Source: Ancistrus triradiatus (lineage: Eukaryota; Chordata; Actinopteri; Siluriformes; Loricariidae). Taken from it: DNA of 64,000 nucleotides. The stretch is taken from assembly GCA_025084515.1 (NCBI GenBank), contig JAJAGP010000366.1:388154-452153 (forward strand). Direction: 5' to 3'. Shown one piece after another: positions 32,402 through 43,600 of this stretch. The translations under genes and the position numbers were made by a program. Position 1 is the stretch's first letter, and every line of letters starts with the position of its first letter. The notes beneath the pieces were generated by a model. The model did no database searches. It had not been told where the DNA came from and worked only from the letters and a program-made list of their open reading frames with translations.

Positions 32402-34185
32402 GCTCCCAATGATGTGTGCTGGTACAAGAAGGTTGCTTAAATTATTTACAAGAACACATATCCACATGCTGTTTTGCAACCCAAGTGGGAGAAGAATATT
32501 TATTGGAATTTGTCAGATGATTCACCCCGAGCTAACGCCTGTCGCTTCGCCGAGAAGAAAACCATAAGACAGGCGCTCGCTGTAAACAGTTAATAGATCC
32601 TAAAATAAACACGCTGCACGAGGAGCGCTTGTTAAACCTCGTCAAAAAAAATCTCGGATCGACCCGCGCTGGATCCACTACCTGTAAAAATAAAGAACAA
32701 GTTCGGTGTCGTTTTACACGTCTGTCTGGCTAGGCATACTTATGGAATGCAGTAATTAACATCTGGCATAACTATCTGCACTGGGCCCGTTGGATGTCAG
32801 TAAATTCCCTATTTTTTCTGGTGCTGGGCCTTAACCAGACTGTTCTTTTTGTCCAAGTACGCTGGGCCGAGGAGCTGGAAAAGCTCCCCACTGACTTGAA
32901 CGTGAAGCCTGGAACTCCATGTTGTGGATAGATCAGGAAGCCAATTAATTTCTCAAGAGCCTGTTGTGCAGCTGGGGGAAGAAAGAGAGGCGAGAACAGC
33001 TGCCCCATACTTTGTCTAATGCTATCACATCACGGCGGCTAATAAGTCTTGCAACATGGTCTCAGGGTTGCAAATCGGTACGAATTCACATGACTCAGTT
33101 ACAGTGAAGAGTTACAAGTGTTTAAGGCCAGGGTGAGGCACGGGTCAACTTTGTTATAACTGTGAGTTCTAATCTTATCGGCCTCACTTAGTCATCGCTG
33201 TAAGAGATCAGGATCCAGGACTAAATGTCATTTATATCATCGAAAAAGGAAAAACTCACTAAGATGGAACCTTGATCATGACTGGCTACGAGACTATGTG
33301 TAGGCCTTGTGTAAAATATTTTGCTATTGAGTGAAGCAGTGGTAAACAATCATCTTGAGATCCATAAACCATGTTTAGTTGAACTTTATAGGGACAGTTT
33401 ATAGGATAGTCTTTGCAGCAGATCTTCGTATCGAATCGAAGCTCTGGGTATCCATGGTGAGATTCACTGCTGCAGATAGTGCAGGAAAGTAGTACAGACA
33501 TGAAAGGCCTAAAACTGGTGTGAAGTAGATTGAATGGCTAAGCAGTTCTGCTGCTGATCAGTCACTAACCTTCATAAAATGTAGATCATTTCACATATGA
33601 TTCGCTAGACGGAAGCACTGAGGTCCAAAGCCACTGGGGTCGCTCTGAGTGTGTTTGCTAATGATGCATTTCCATACTGATGATTCAGTGAGGGGCTATT
33701 TTCCAGACAATAACATGTGGAAACAGCAAGCAACGCTGATTCTAAAGGCCCCTGTCCTCCTCCAGCTACTGCAGGATCCAGATGCACCAGGCGTGCATTG
33801 GAACCAGGAGAGTCATTTTGACAGCTGGGAAAAACTGACTGAATAGGGGGGAAAAAAAGAAGAGAAATAAAGTGGAGACATTGAAAGAAGAACAGGAGGA
33901 GGATTGGAGATGTCACTAAAGATAGAAGGTAGAAGATCAGAACCTCAAAGCTTCAGTGTATATTTGTGTGAAATCTTCATGATCATGTTACACAACAGTC
34001 ATGCTTTTAACACAGCTAGAGGATCATTTTAAATGCAGCCCCTAACACTGTTGGCAAACTAAGAACAAGCAGTGATTACCTTCGTGTGATTTTGGGACTT
34101 CGGGCCAGATCTTAATAGTCAGAATTTTGGAAGTCGGAAACTTTCACGTCAGTTGCACTGTCCTGTAAATCAGCGTTTGTCAATG
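32402..34185. other. Unique DNA, no gene seen
   Basis: 32520-32680 has a mild CpG concentration (CGCTTCGCCGAG, CTCGGATCGACCCGCGC) but no open frame. Opposing frames at 33605-33916 have no recognisable domain. Confidence 0.35.
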
Positions 34186-34690
34186 AGTGTGTTTACATGC
34201 ACTTAATAATCTGATAACTGCAGAAAATCTTGTTTGGTACACATGCACTTGAGTAATCAGATAATGGGAAACTTCCAGGTTTGCAACCAGCCAATAACCT
34301 CACAGAAATATGTGACATAAACTTCAAACTTTGATATAAAATCAAATATATATAATCAAATTAGAATATTCTCAAGTATACACTGCGTTTCAGAATCTCC
34401 ACAAAGTGTTCGATAGCCGTTTCGCTACCTTTAATTTCGTGGCGTGATTAATTCCAGCGCTGCCAGATCCAGCGAGGAACAAAAACACAAGTCAATGGAA
34501 AAAGAGGACAAATACAGAAAAGTCTTTAGAAATACACAGACCTGGGAACCATGGTGGAAAGCTCGTGCACATGCACAGTCTAAAAACACTGATTATAATC
34601 AGGATACTGGTATACATGCTGCGAGTACTTTGATTACTGGGGTAAAATCCAGCTCTCTTTATCGGATTTCTTATTCTGAATTTTAGATAT
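34186..34690 (+). mobile_element. MITE (TGTTTACATGCA termini), forward copy
   Basis: It starts GTGTTTACATGCACTTAATA and contains AACTGCAGAAAATC, CAACCAGCCAATAACC, CACAGAAATATGTGACATAA and GTGTTCGATAG in the order seen in reverse at 5885-6116. Further on, TTATAATCAGGATACTGGTATACATGCTG and CTCTTTATCGGATT may be the opposite inverted end. This copy is longer than the first. Confidence 0.65.
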
Positions 34691-35549
34691 TCTGTACTAG
34701 GTTAGAAGTGAAAGTTATCATAAAAACAAACTAAGAATATTTAAAAATCTCAACTACAGTAACAAATTATTTCTATTGTGTTACTCTAGCCTACTGTTTG
34801 TGAGGATAAGCTGTTTAGTAAACATGAACAAAACTTGAACGGATGGCTATTAAATGTGATGGGTTCGACTTTTTTGCAATGCTGTGACTTTAAATGTACT
34901 CCATAAATGGAAACTAATAATGGAGTGGAAGCAGAATTCACCATTAGTGCACAAACAGATTAGTATAACATTATTGTGTGGATACAGTTACTATACAAAG
35001 ACAACTGATTGCCTTTCCAAAACGTAGATTATTAAAACATTAAGAGATGTTAAGTGAGTGCAGATTCCTACAATTTGATCTCTAATATTACAAGCAATCC
35101 TTGTACACTTTTTGAATATACCCCAAGCTGAAATTATTTCCTCATTTCAAGTATACCGCCAGCTTAAAGAGAGAAGTCAGCAGACCACACATAAACATAC
35201 CCGCACACTGACATGCACACAGGGAAAGTCAGCTTTTCTCTGTATTGTGGGATGGGTGTAGAGTTAATGGAGTGTTCAGTGGTCTACCCCACACACACAC
35301 ACACACATATATAAGCAGACTTAAACGAATGGCCAGGGGCAGATGATACAGAAGCCACCATGCTTGGTGGTCAGTGGGTAAGGGGGGAGATGTTGCTCTT
35401 AGCACAAAGCCCAAACAGAGATGGACACCCTATATATGTTATTTGTCAGCTTGAGGAAATAGTGAGAACAATGTTAAGACTGTTCTGCTGAGTTGCGTGA
35501 GAGCGAGCATGTGTCTCAAGGTCTTAGTAAGGTTCAATAAGCCATCGCT
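34691..35549. other. AT-rich unique DNA with short CA run
   Basis: No gene seen. An AC run lies at 35290-35306, followed by ATATATA. A 61-codon minus frame at 35229-35414 covers this run and is not credible. Confidence 0.4.
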
Positions 35550-35705
35550 ATTAAAATAATCCAAAACATAACATGCTAAAGTTGTTCAATGAGCATCTCC
35601 ATGCCTTGCCTTAATCCTCACTGAAAACCGGTGGGATGAGCTAAAGAGGAGAGTCCGTATAAAGGAGCCTAAGAACTAGGAGGATCTGGAAAGGTTCTTA
35701 CACCC
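35550..35705 (+). mobile_element. Tc1 transposase C-terminal fragment
   Basis: AATAATCCAAAACATAACAT corresponds to the DNDPKH region with the Asp changed. CCTTAATCCTCACTGAAAAC is the DLNPIEN region with an indel. TGGGATGAGCTAAAGAGGAG..GAGGATCTGGAAAGGTTC gives W-D-E-L-K-R-R and E-D-L-E-R-F, typical of the Tc1 C-terminus, with a TAG inside. No terminus is attached; a SINE follows 25 bp downstream. Confidence 0.6.
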
Positions 35706-35728
35706 TCCAATACTTTGCTTTCATTTTA

Positions 35729-35890
35729 AGCCATTTAGCAGACGCCCTTATCCAGAGCGACTTACAATTGATGCAATCTTACAGTCCAAGCAGTTGTGGG
35801 TTAAGGGCCTTGCTCAAGGACCCAACAGTGGTAGCTTGGCAAAGGTGGGATTTGAACCCTGGACCTTAACCACTAGGCTACCACAGTCCT
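35729..35890 (-). mobile_element. tRNA-derived SINE family A, near full copy
   Basis: On the plus strand: CCATTTAGCAGACGCCCTTA, TCCAGAGCGACTTACA, AGGGCCTTGCTCAAGGACCC, GGGATTTGAACCCTGGACC and AACCACTAGGCTACCACAG. The reverse strand gives box A TAGCCTAGTGG and box B GGTTCAAATCC. Both tail and head are present, so this is the reference copy for the family here. Confidence 0.88.
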
Positions 35891-36514
35891 GCTTTTCTTT
35901 CTTTCTTTCATGAAAATTTAAAGTAGAAGACAGAGCTATTCGACGCAGGGATGCCAATCGTTGCGACACGTTGCTGTGTTTGCGATTGGGCCCCATCACT
36001 GAGTTGCATACTGTAGCTTTTAATATAAATATGGCCTGTTAGAGATCACGATTCTTGATTGAAGCCTCCTGACTTGTTCAAGTGTCTCTTAAAGAGGTTA
36101 TCACAGCAACATTTACCCTCCGCGAGACCCAAATTGGCCTTTAAATGCTACACCTTTGAAGAGGGATCCTTCCTTTGCCCTGGAGGCAATAAGGCATAAG
36201 GACACATGGACCTGGCTTCTGTCCGCTCCTCACAGTCCCCCCTTCGTCACCCAGACAACCCTCACTTTACAATGCCAGGGAACAATTAATATGCACTCAT
36301 ACATTTTTAACGCTTAACTCAATTAGAGTGGGAATGGTAAAATACGGCCATGGCAGAGGCATCTGTTTTAGTGCCAGGGGTGACATTTGCACTAATGAAG
36401 TTGGGGTGAGACTCGGGGTGCATCAATCACCAGCCCCACCCGTTAAAGGGAAATGTAGAGGGACACGACCTGAAGATGGTCAACCATACTAGTGTCATAT
36501 TCTGTGCTTTCTGA
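35891..36514. other. Unique DNA, no gene seen
   Basis: No recognisable element. 36090-36460 is repeat-free and might be conserved noncoding DNA. Confidence 0.35.
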
Positions 36515-36640
36515 CAGGGGTAGCACAGACGTTAAGGCTTTGGACTGCTCGTTTGAAGGTTGTGAGTTCAATCCAGTCTTTGTTGGTCCTTGAACAAGGC
36601 TGTTAATCCTCACTTTTGCTAAATGCTGTAAATGTGTTGG
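36515..36640 (+). mobile_element. tRNA-derived SINE family A, forward copy
   Basis: The head is GGGGTAGCACAGACGTTAAG (decayed box A) and GTGAGTTCAATCC (box B GAGTTCAATCC). Then come TTGGTCCTTGAACAAGGCTG and TTTGCTAAATGCTGTAAATG, the family tail. Confidence 0.75.
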
Positions 36641-38104
36641 TACTGCCTACCTTTGCTTGCTTGCTTGGATGCTACAGCGACATCCTGGGAGGTATTTATC
36701 AGAGATGCCGGATTACCCTGTGCTATAATCACGCCTGAGAACATGGATAGATAAGACCTTTACAAGTTTGCCTTTTCTGAAATACCTTCATTGCCTCCAA
36801 GCTCTTGGCAATAATAACCTTCCCTGGAACATCTGTCTCCAGACAAGAGCTCTCACTCTTTGTCTTATTCTTCCCAGAGCTGCACCCCGTTCATTGAAAG
36901 GGAGCGAGTGCCAGTCTCGGGTGATAGAGCTTGTAATTTGCTAGTATAGTTAAAATCTGACACCTCTCTTTGGCTCTTACCAGACTCATGCATAAGCCTA
37001 ATTAAATGAACATGTATGTTCAGCAGGAAGCATTTGTTTCTTCCATTCTAGGCTGGGGGTGGACAGAAGTGCCGGACTGGGAATGGTGTGGCGTGGGTGA
37101 ACGCGGGTAGCGTGAGGGGGTGGTAAAGTCTTTAATTACCACATAAGGGGCATTAATGACTTGATTCACCTCCATCTCTTTGAGGAAAGGTCACAGAAAT
37201 GGTATTTGCTATCAATCATTCTTAATGTGGATAAAGATTATTGCCGAATGTGTTGCTACTGAACTGGCACTGAAGTGGTACTCCAAATGTAAAACGTTTA
37301 CCTTTACTTTAAAAGGCATTTAATCTTTGGTACCACGGTGAAGCCCTGTACTTAGTCAATCTCCTCAAATCCTGCTACTACTCTTAAGAGTATGCTGTCA
37401 GGATAAGCAGTTGACAGGTTGCGTCAAGAAAACTAAAGCATCATGTCCCCTAATCTTCCATGATCAACCCCAACCCAAACAAGATCAACCCCCACCTCAT
37501 ACCCTCACAATACTCCCAGATATAAGAGAAAGGAAAGAGATAAGACAACAAAAAACGTACATAATGAAAGCCACTAGCGGCGATGGTGGCCCTTCACACC
37601 TCTGGTGATCTCACCAAACAAACACAACACCACAACGAAGAGTTTGTTTATGAATACACTGAACTGTACAGCTGCTGGCTAGGCGGGATCAGTGAAAAAT
37701 TCCCTCCTTCTGCTGTCATATGGTGGTGCTATACCAGTGTCACTCAAGGCATGTGGATATCATCATAACCGTCATATCCAATAACGTCCAAAGTTATTGA
37801 CGCTTTCCTGTTTGTGTGGCGAGACAGATAAAGTTATCGTTTCTCCATTTCAACACCATGCAAGCCGTCAAAAATCCCGTGACATGTTTAAATCAACAAC
37901 ATCTTTACAGTACATATAGCAAATATGACATGAATCAGTGGAACCCTCTCGGAGGAGTATGTCAACATGTGTCCAAAGGCACCAAATCCAAAACAGCACA
38001 CTTCCTGATTGGTGAGGCTCATATTCTGTAGTTGAAAATGTTTTGGTCTTGGGGAAAGAATATCAAATTGGTTATACTGGATCACCTGACTCAATGACAT
38101 TCGG
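36641..38104. other. Unique DNA, conserved-noncoding-like at 36750-37060
   Basis: No gene seen. 36750-37060 includes CATGCATAAGCCTAATTAAA and GCTTGTAATTTGCTAGTATAG, ATTA-rich and free of repeats. Frames at 37411-38100 have no recognisable domain. Confidence 0.35.
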
Positions 38105-38222
38105 TGGTTTCGCTTTGTCGTTATGGGGTATTGAGTGCAGAACGATGGACCAAAACTTTTTTGTAATTTTCTGGTTTTTTATTTTATTTTACCACAAGGC
38201 CACAACATAACAAAATGTGAAG
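38105..38222 (+). mobile_element. 3' end of a Tc1-like element (salmonid-type terminus)
   Basis: CGCTTTGTCGTTATGGGGTA, TTGAGTGCAGAACGATGGACC and CCACAACATAACAAAATGTG are the noncoding right end of the Tc1 lineage also seen at 5328-5726. It abuts the L1-like relic at about 38223. Confidence 0.65.
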
Positions 38223-38224
38223 GG

Positions 38225-39590
38225 CGTCTGCTAAATGAAAGCCTTATAAAAATCCAAAGCCATAGCCATCAGAGCCAGGCACTACCCGAATAGAGACAGA
38301 TAGTCTCATGTACTTTGGATTGCAATATTGGGAAGTCGAGAGCACCTCCAGCTGCCTCTGACAGTTTTGGTAGGACTAGGTTCAGGAAAAAAAAGGTTTT
38401 TCAGAGTTTTGAGGAGTCGGCCTCAGAGGCTGCAGACTTTGTGGCATAAAGGTCAGAATACAATCCCCTAATCCTTCCTTTATAGCTCGAGTTTTGGTGA
38501 TCAATATGCCAGTCCTGGATTTTATTCGGTGAATCACCTGTATGGCCAATGCACCCCTTAACTGCCTGGGCAAAAGTTCTCCTTGGTTTTCCACCCTTTT
38601 GCTAATAATTTGAAGTATTTCATACCTCAACTTTCATTATATCCAGGTTGAGAAAGAGAAGATCTGTTTGTGTGCTTGCTCTAGGACAAGACGTGGGTCT
38701 CCAAGAGCCTGAAGTTCATTTCTTTCTCTCTTTTTTTGTAATTCATGGGAAAGAATATGTCCCTGCCAGACAACTTTCAGTACTTCCCAAAGAGACTTGG
38801 CAATGGAGTTCAGTGTCATTGAATTACTCAATTCATAAATTCCTCAAATTGTAAGTGGAAATGTTCTATAATAGAAGGATCTGCCAACTATATGTTTGTT
38901 TGAGGTGTGACAGGACTATGTCCAGAGATCAAAATTGCAGTGATATTTTATATTTCCCACCTTGGAAGCCAGTGAAGAAATCCGTCAATGTAATCAATCT
39001 ATTTAAATCACTTATGAACATGTGATTAAAAGGAGTAATATCCATCAGTTGTATGTTGTAGCCACCATATATACCATGATCCTTGTTTTAACCAGGTCAT
39101 TGAGAACCTGCACTGAGGCTGATGTGAGCGAGGAGAGCCTGTCCAGGTATGGATCCAGATAGGAATTAAAATCACCATCAGTAAACTATTAGAAGCAGAG
39201 GCAGTTGGGAGTAAAGCAAAAATCTTGCAAAACAAAGCAGGATCCCCAATATTTGGGCCATAAATATGAATAAATATTAGAGGAAAATAATTATCAAGGT
39301 CTGATTTCATGACATAATAAAACTTTGAGGGTAGGCTATCACTGCATCCAAAAAAAATGGGGCATTCTTTCTGATGAGGATGGCAACCCCATGGCCTTTG
39401 AGCTAAAGGAAACTTGAAATGCCTGGGATATCCAGTTGGCTCTGAGTTTAGACTGACACGTAGGGTCAGTATGTGTCTCCTACAAGAACACCGTCTGCTT
39501 TGAGTGACATTAAATAGGACAATACTGGACCCCTCTTAACTGGATGTCCCAGTCCTTTACCAAGATGGAAGATACATATTGTGGTAACAC
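38225..39590 (-). pseudogene. L1 ORF2 relic: endonuclease and start of reverse transcriptase
   Basis: Readable blocks in order are SYLMSLKADGVLVGDTY (family LQETH position, here altered), GHGVAILIRKNAPF, HIYGPNIGDPALFCKIFALL, the LWEVLKVVWQGHILSHELQK block after the endonuclease, GELLPRQLRGALA..VIHRIKS, and LVLPKLSEAAGGAL, leading to the position where PSGKAPGPDG starts the reverse transcriptase domain. The frames lie in pieces (39026-39310, 38637-38831, 38382-38630). The polymerase active-site motif is not present. Confidence 0.78.
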
Positions 39591-39608
39591 CATTCCAGTG
39601 CATCACAA

Positions 39609-39635
39609 ATAATAATAATAATAACAGTAATAATA
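39609..39635. repeat. (AAT)n-like short run
   Basis: AATAATAATAATAATAACAG..AATAATAA lies between the ORF1 and ORF2 relics. Confidence 0.85.
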
Positions 39636-39834
39636 AAGAACCCACATAATATTATGCAGGCTTTGCAGTCCAAATCAAAATTCTATCAAATTCTCAAAGA
39701 AAGTGGGTGAAAATAAATGACTCTCAAAAGCCATATGTTGTCAACACAAAAGTCTGCGGTATGAAAAATAGGCTGTGTAATCGTTCCAGAATTCAAAATG
39801 AATCTGGAAAGTGACAGAAGACAAGACTACTTAC

Positions 39835-40560
39835 CTGAACAAATCTCCATATCTTTCTTTAGCACAGCGTTCACAAACTGTCTCGCTTTTCCAGCTGCAG
39901 TAAAGATGTGTGAACGGCCGTTGACCTCGATGTGGAGCTTGGCTGGAAAGCAAAGACAGTGTGAGATGTTGAGTCCTTGCAGATCATGCATCAAGTCCCC
40001 AAATTGCCTTATTTTTTATCAGTGATGGAGTTTATGAAAACCAGGAAAAATAATACTCTCCGGCCTTGATACTGGAGAGAAGCCTGAGATACTGAGAGAA
40101 TCTCTTAGAAGTCTTAGAATATTCTTTTCAATTGGAAAAAGATGAACGCAATCAATAATTGGGTAAAGGTCTAGAATTCTCTTGTGGACAAGGCCACAGA
40201 AGATAATGGACAAGATCCATTTTCTTCATCCAGAAGCTTTGGAGACAAATTCAGTAGGTCTTCCTCCCCCAGTAGCCTCCAGAATACTGATAATCCTGAT
40301 ATTCTTGAACAGGTCATCAATCAGTTTTCAAGTCATGAGCTGATACTTCTGCATCTTTAAAATCCTTTTGTTCTGATTTTACCACTATGAGGAGATAATG
40401 GCAAGCCCATCACAAAGTTTTTGCCCAAATGTGGAAAAAAATCATTGCTCTCTTGCTTTGTAGAAACAGTTCCTCCATGTGGTGGCAAGCCAGACTGTGC
40501 CAGGTCCCAATGATTTAGATTCTTTGGCAGTTTTAGCAAGTTTTTCTGAGATGTATTTCA
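39835..40560 (-). pseudogene. L1 ORF1 relic (RNA-binding protein)
   Basis: The C-terminal domain is clear: LCFPAKLHIEVNGRSHIF, then TAAGKARQFVNAVLKK (39835-39960), corresponding to the last domain of fish L1 ORF1p. Upstream pieces (40019-40213, 40357-40539) fit the RRM-like and coiled-coil part only loosely. By chance this segment is bounded by CTTTGCTTTCCAG and GTAAGT, which mimics a 108-nt exon; the homology runs through the apparent acceptor, so it is not one. Confidence 0.7.
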
Positions 40561-40620
40561 GTCATTTGGAAAAAATAAGCAACAGAAGATGTTTTTAACA
40601 AACTAAAGATCATAAAAGAT

Positions 40621-43600
40621 GCAAATTGTTAGCCTAACCAAAGTTCCGTGCAAATTTTGCCTCTTCAAAAGTTCCCCCCAGATTAACTTCGATGTCGAGC
40701 TCTGGGGAAACAGTGATATTGTGGTTGCGTATTTTACCAATCCAAATTTGTTGTTGCTCTTTTGCCACCCTTTGGTGTTCGTCTTCAGGTGTTCTTATGC
40801 TATGAAAAGCTGAGAGTCTGGCTCAGATGGCCATCCAGTTTTATGCTACATTATGATGTTCAACACTAAATAAGATATTGTAGGTGGTGAATGGGCATTG
40901 GTGTGGCCAAAGGAGCCGATTCTGTTTGAAAAATGTATAAAATAATGGTCTGATTCAGGCCAAAAACAGGCCAACCCCTACATATACCAGTTCTAGGTTG
41001 ATCTAATGTGTTACCTGTAATGTGAAGTGTGGATGAACGAGTGTGTTATAATTTCAGATAGGATGGCTCTTATTCTGGATCCCTTATGACCCACTGAGGC
41101 TTTTTATCAACACCTAAGCTCCTGCTATTTATTGTTTGTTATTGCCTGATAGCAAAATGAAAGCAAAGACAAAATGTTCAACATTGTGTTCGTCCCTTCC
41201 TGTCTTAAAATGTTCTGCCCCAAGTCTTGAGTCTTATTAGTATGCTAACAGCTCATTGCATGTTATATATATTCCTTTTACAAGTCCTATTGACTATTCC
41301 AAAGCGTTAAGGGTTGCATCCCTGATCCCACTTTTGCTCATTAAACCTCGTTTGAAAACTCAGGCCCTGCAGTTTTGTGGCTCGTTGTTTACAGTAAAAA
41401 TTAGGCATGTACCACAGACCATGGCTTATAATGAGAGGAATAGATATCATTAATTCCAAAGTTTCCAAACTTACACCGAGGCTTGGAACAAATAAAGGTT
41501 AAAGTCGCCGTGTGACAGTCGAAAGGGACATGCAGTGAAGTGGTGTGCCCCTGTAACCACTCGCAAAGTGGCTGCTGAATTATTTATTCCTGGTTGCTCG
41601 ACGCAAGCGCGGTAGGTCGCGCACGAGCGCCGAAAATCCCAGCAGTTCAGTTTTTTCCCGCTTCAAATAGGGAGGGTAAGGAGAAAACAGTCCAGTAAGA
41701 TGGAATAGCTAGACAAATAATAGCTGCCCTGACCCTGTCAGTTCTGACTTTATTCAAAGCTGCTTGATTGCTGCATGCATGTGCAATTCACGGAGCAGTA
41801 ATTACAGCTTCACGTTAATCTGGGACTTAATAACAAGATCACTATTCCTTTTATATCTTGGAGGAACCAGGCATTTTGTCCTATTCCGACTCATTATTGT
41901 GTTTTAACGTTATTTAGATTTGTTGATTCTTATATGTAGATAGTTAGATACATACAGGCATATACAGGGTGTCTACAAAGTAAGTGTTGATGTTTGTGGC
42001 GTCACCCACGGGGCTCCAATTGAATCGATGTTAAGTGGGTAAAACCTGGGCTGCTTGTGCTTCATGTATATCAGCCCCTGAGGCACTGAAACCGCCTCAC
42101 ATGTATGTTGGTTGGTGAGTAATAGATTTATTAAAGTGGGACTTTATAGACGGCCTGTACTTTATTGATTCCCACATGGACATGATCGTGAGAAATATGC
42201 TACTGGAAAGTGACTGGGGGGTTGACATGGTTCTGATCATCGTGCTCATGTATGAATTGGATTAAATGAAACTCCACGAACATACAGGCATAAATGCAAT
42301 TAAACACGACACACACATCATGTTATAAAGCACTATATAATGTAGTAGAAACAGACCGTTTGCGTCCTTACCGGTAATTACTTGCTCATTCATGCCAGCT
42401 AAGCGTAGTGTTTATCTCATAAAACAACCGCAACACACACCGAGCCCTCTTTAAGCACTTGTTGCGTTGTTTTGTTTTGCACCATGTCTTGGCAGTGCCA
42501 CGCTATTAAGCCTTGCACCCAGCAGAGTCATTCTTAATAAAAGCTTATTATCCCAGACCCCAGCAATAAAGAAAATGCGACTTTAAAGTGGGAGAAAAGA
42601 AGTGCTGTTTATTTGCCATTTTGAAAAATGGAGCTAATAATGGGGAGAGCAGTACAACAAATAACAAGGGTTATAAATACATGTAACATGCTTGAGCAGT
42701 GGGGCAGAAGTACCCTAAAAGCCTATGCTGACTGTAGAGCAAACGCAGGTAAGAAATATGTGTGTTTAACGGCAGTGTAGATTGTCGATTTATTATAATT
42801 AGTCGACGAACACTAAAAACAACTCAGGTGACTAAATTATGACTAAAACTAAATGACATTTTAGTCATTAGACTAGAACTAAAGCTAAATTAAAATGTGC
42901 TGTCAAAATTAACACTGGTCGCAATGCACTTTGATTTAGCGTCCGGTTTCCTAAGGCTGCAGCTAATCACGGAAACCTAGCGCCTGCTATCACCTATTAA
43001 CTGAGCTCTGCTTGATTGCTCTGCTTGAAGCCGCTGCGAAATGGCGTGGATACTTAGCCACACGAGCAGTCAAAAAGTTTCTTGTTAAAAAGTCTGGCTG
43101 ACTGACGATAGATTAAGCAAACAGTGTGGAGACCGTTCCTATTTCCGATATGCTGATAGACCATAATGGCAGTTCACTTGTAAGTCTTAAAATGAGTGAA
43201 CCAGCTTGAATACCTCATCCGCCACCATCCTACAGGTACCATTCATTCAGAGTGTGTGGTACAGTGTTTCTGTTCTGCCTTACTGCTGTATGAGCAGTAA
43301 TGTTTCATTCAATATTGCTTAAATTCTGGCCTTTAAAAAGCCTCATAAGCTAATATGATGTGATTATATAATGTTTCATATCTACATATCTACTCTATGC
43401 GAGAAGTGATACTCAATGTTGCTAGATACAAACAAAAAATACATAAGTTGGGCTTTATTTACGCAAAAAGAATTCATCTACATACACCAACCCATTAGTT
43501 ATATAACGAACACGGAGCGTTTGGACGCCTAGCCTGACGTGCCTGCCTTATCATCAGCCTTAAAAACAAAACCTTCCAGTTTGAAACTCTAGTGTGTAGC

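Larger units (their letters stand above)
38223..40620 (-). mobile_element. L1-like LINE relic (ORF1 and 5' half of ORF2)
   Basis: On the minus strand an ORF1 relic is followed by an ORF2 endonuclease domain and the linker into reverse transcriptase. The element stops near 38223, before the reverse transcriptase catalytic motifs, so the 3' half is gone. Stops and frameshifts are frequent throughout, which means it is old. The order ORF1 to endonuclease and the motif spellings fit the L1 clade as found in fish. Confidence 0.8.

Noticed and set aside
39835..39942. Apparent 108-nt minus-strand exon bounded by CTTTGCTTTCCAG and GTAAGT
   Set aside because: It encodes the C-terminal domain of an L1 ORF1 relic, and the homology (LCFPAKLHIE) runs through the supposed acceptor. 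The splice-like ends are coincidental.
41598..41631. Short CpG knot as a possible promoter
   Set aside because: Only about 35 bp; too small to call a CpG island.
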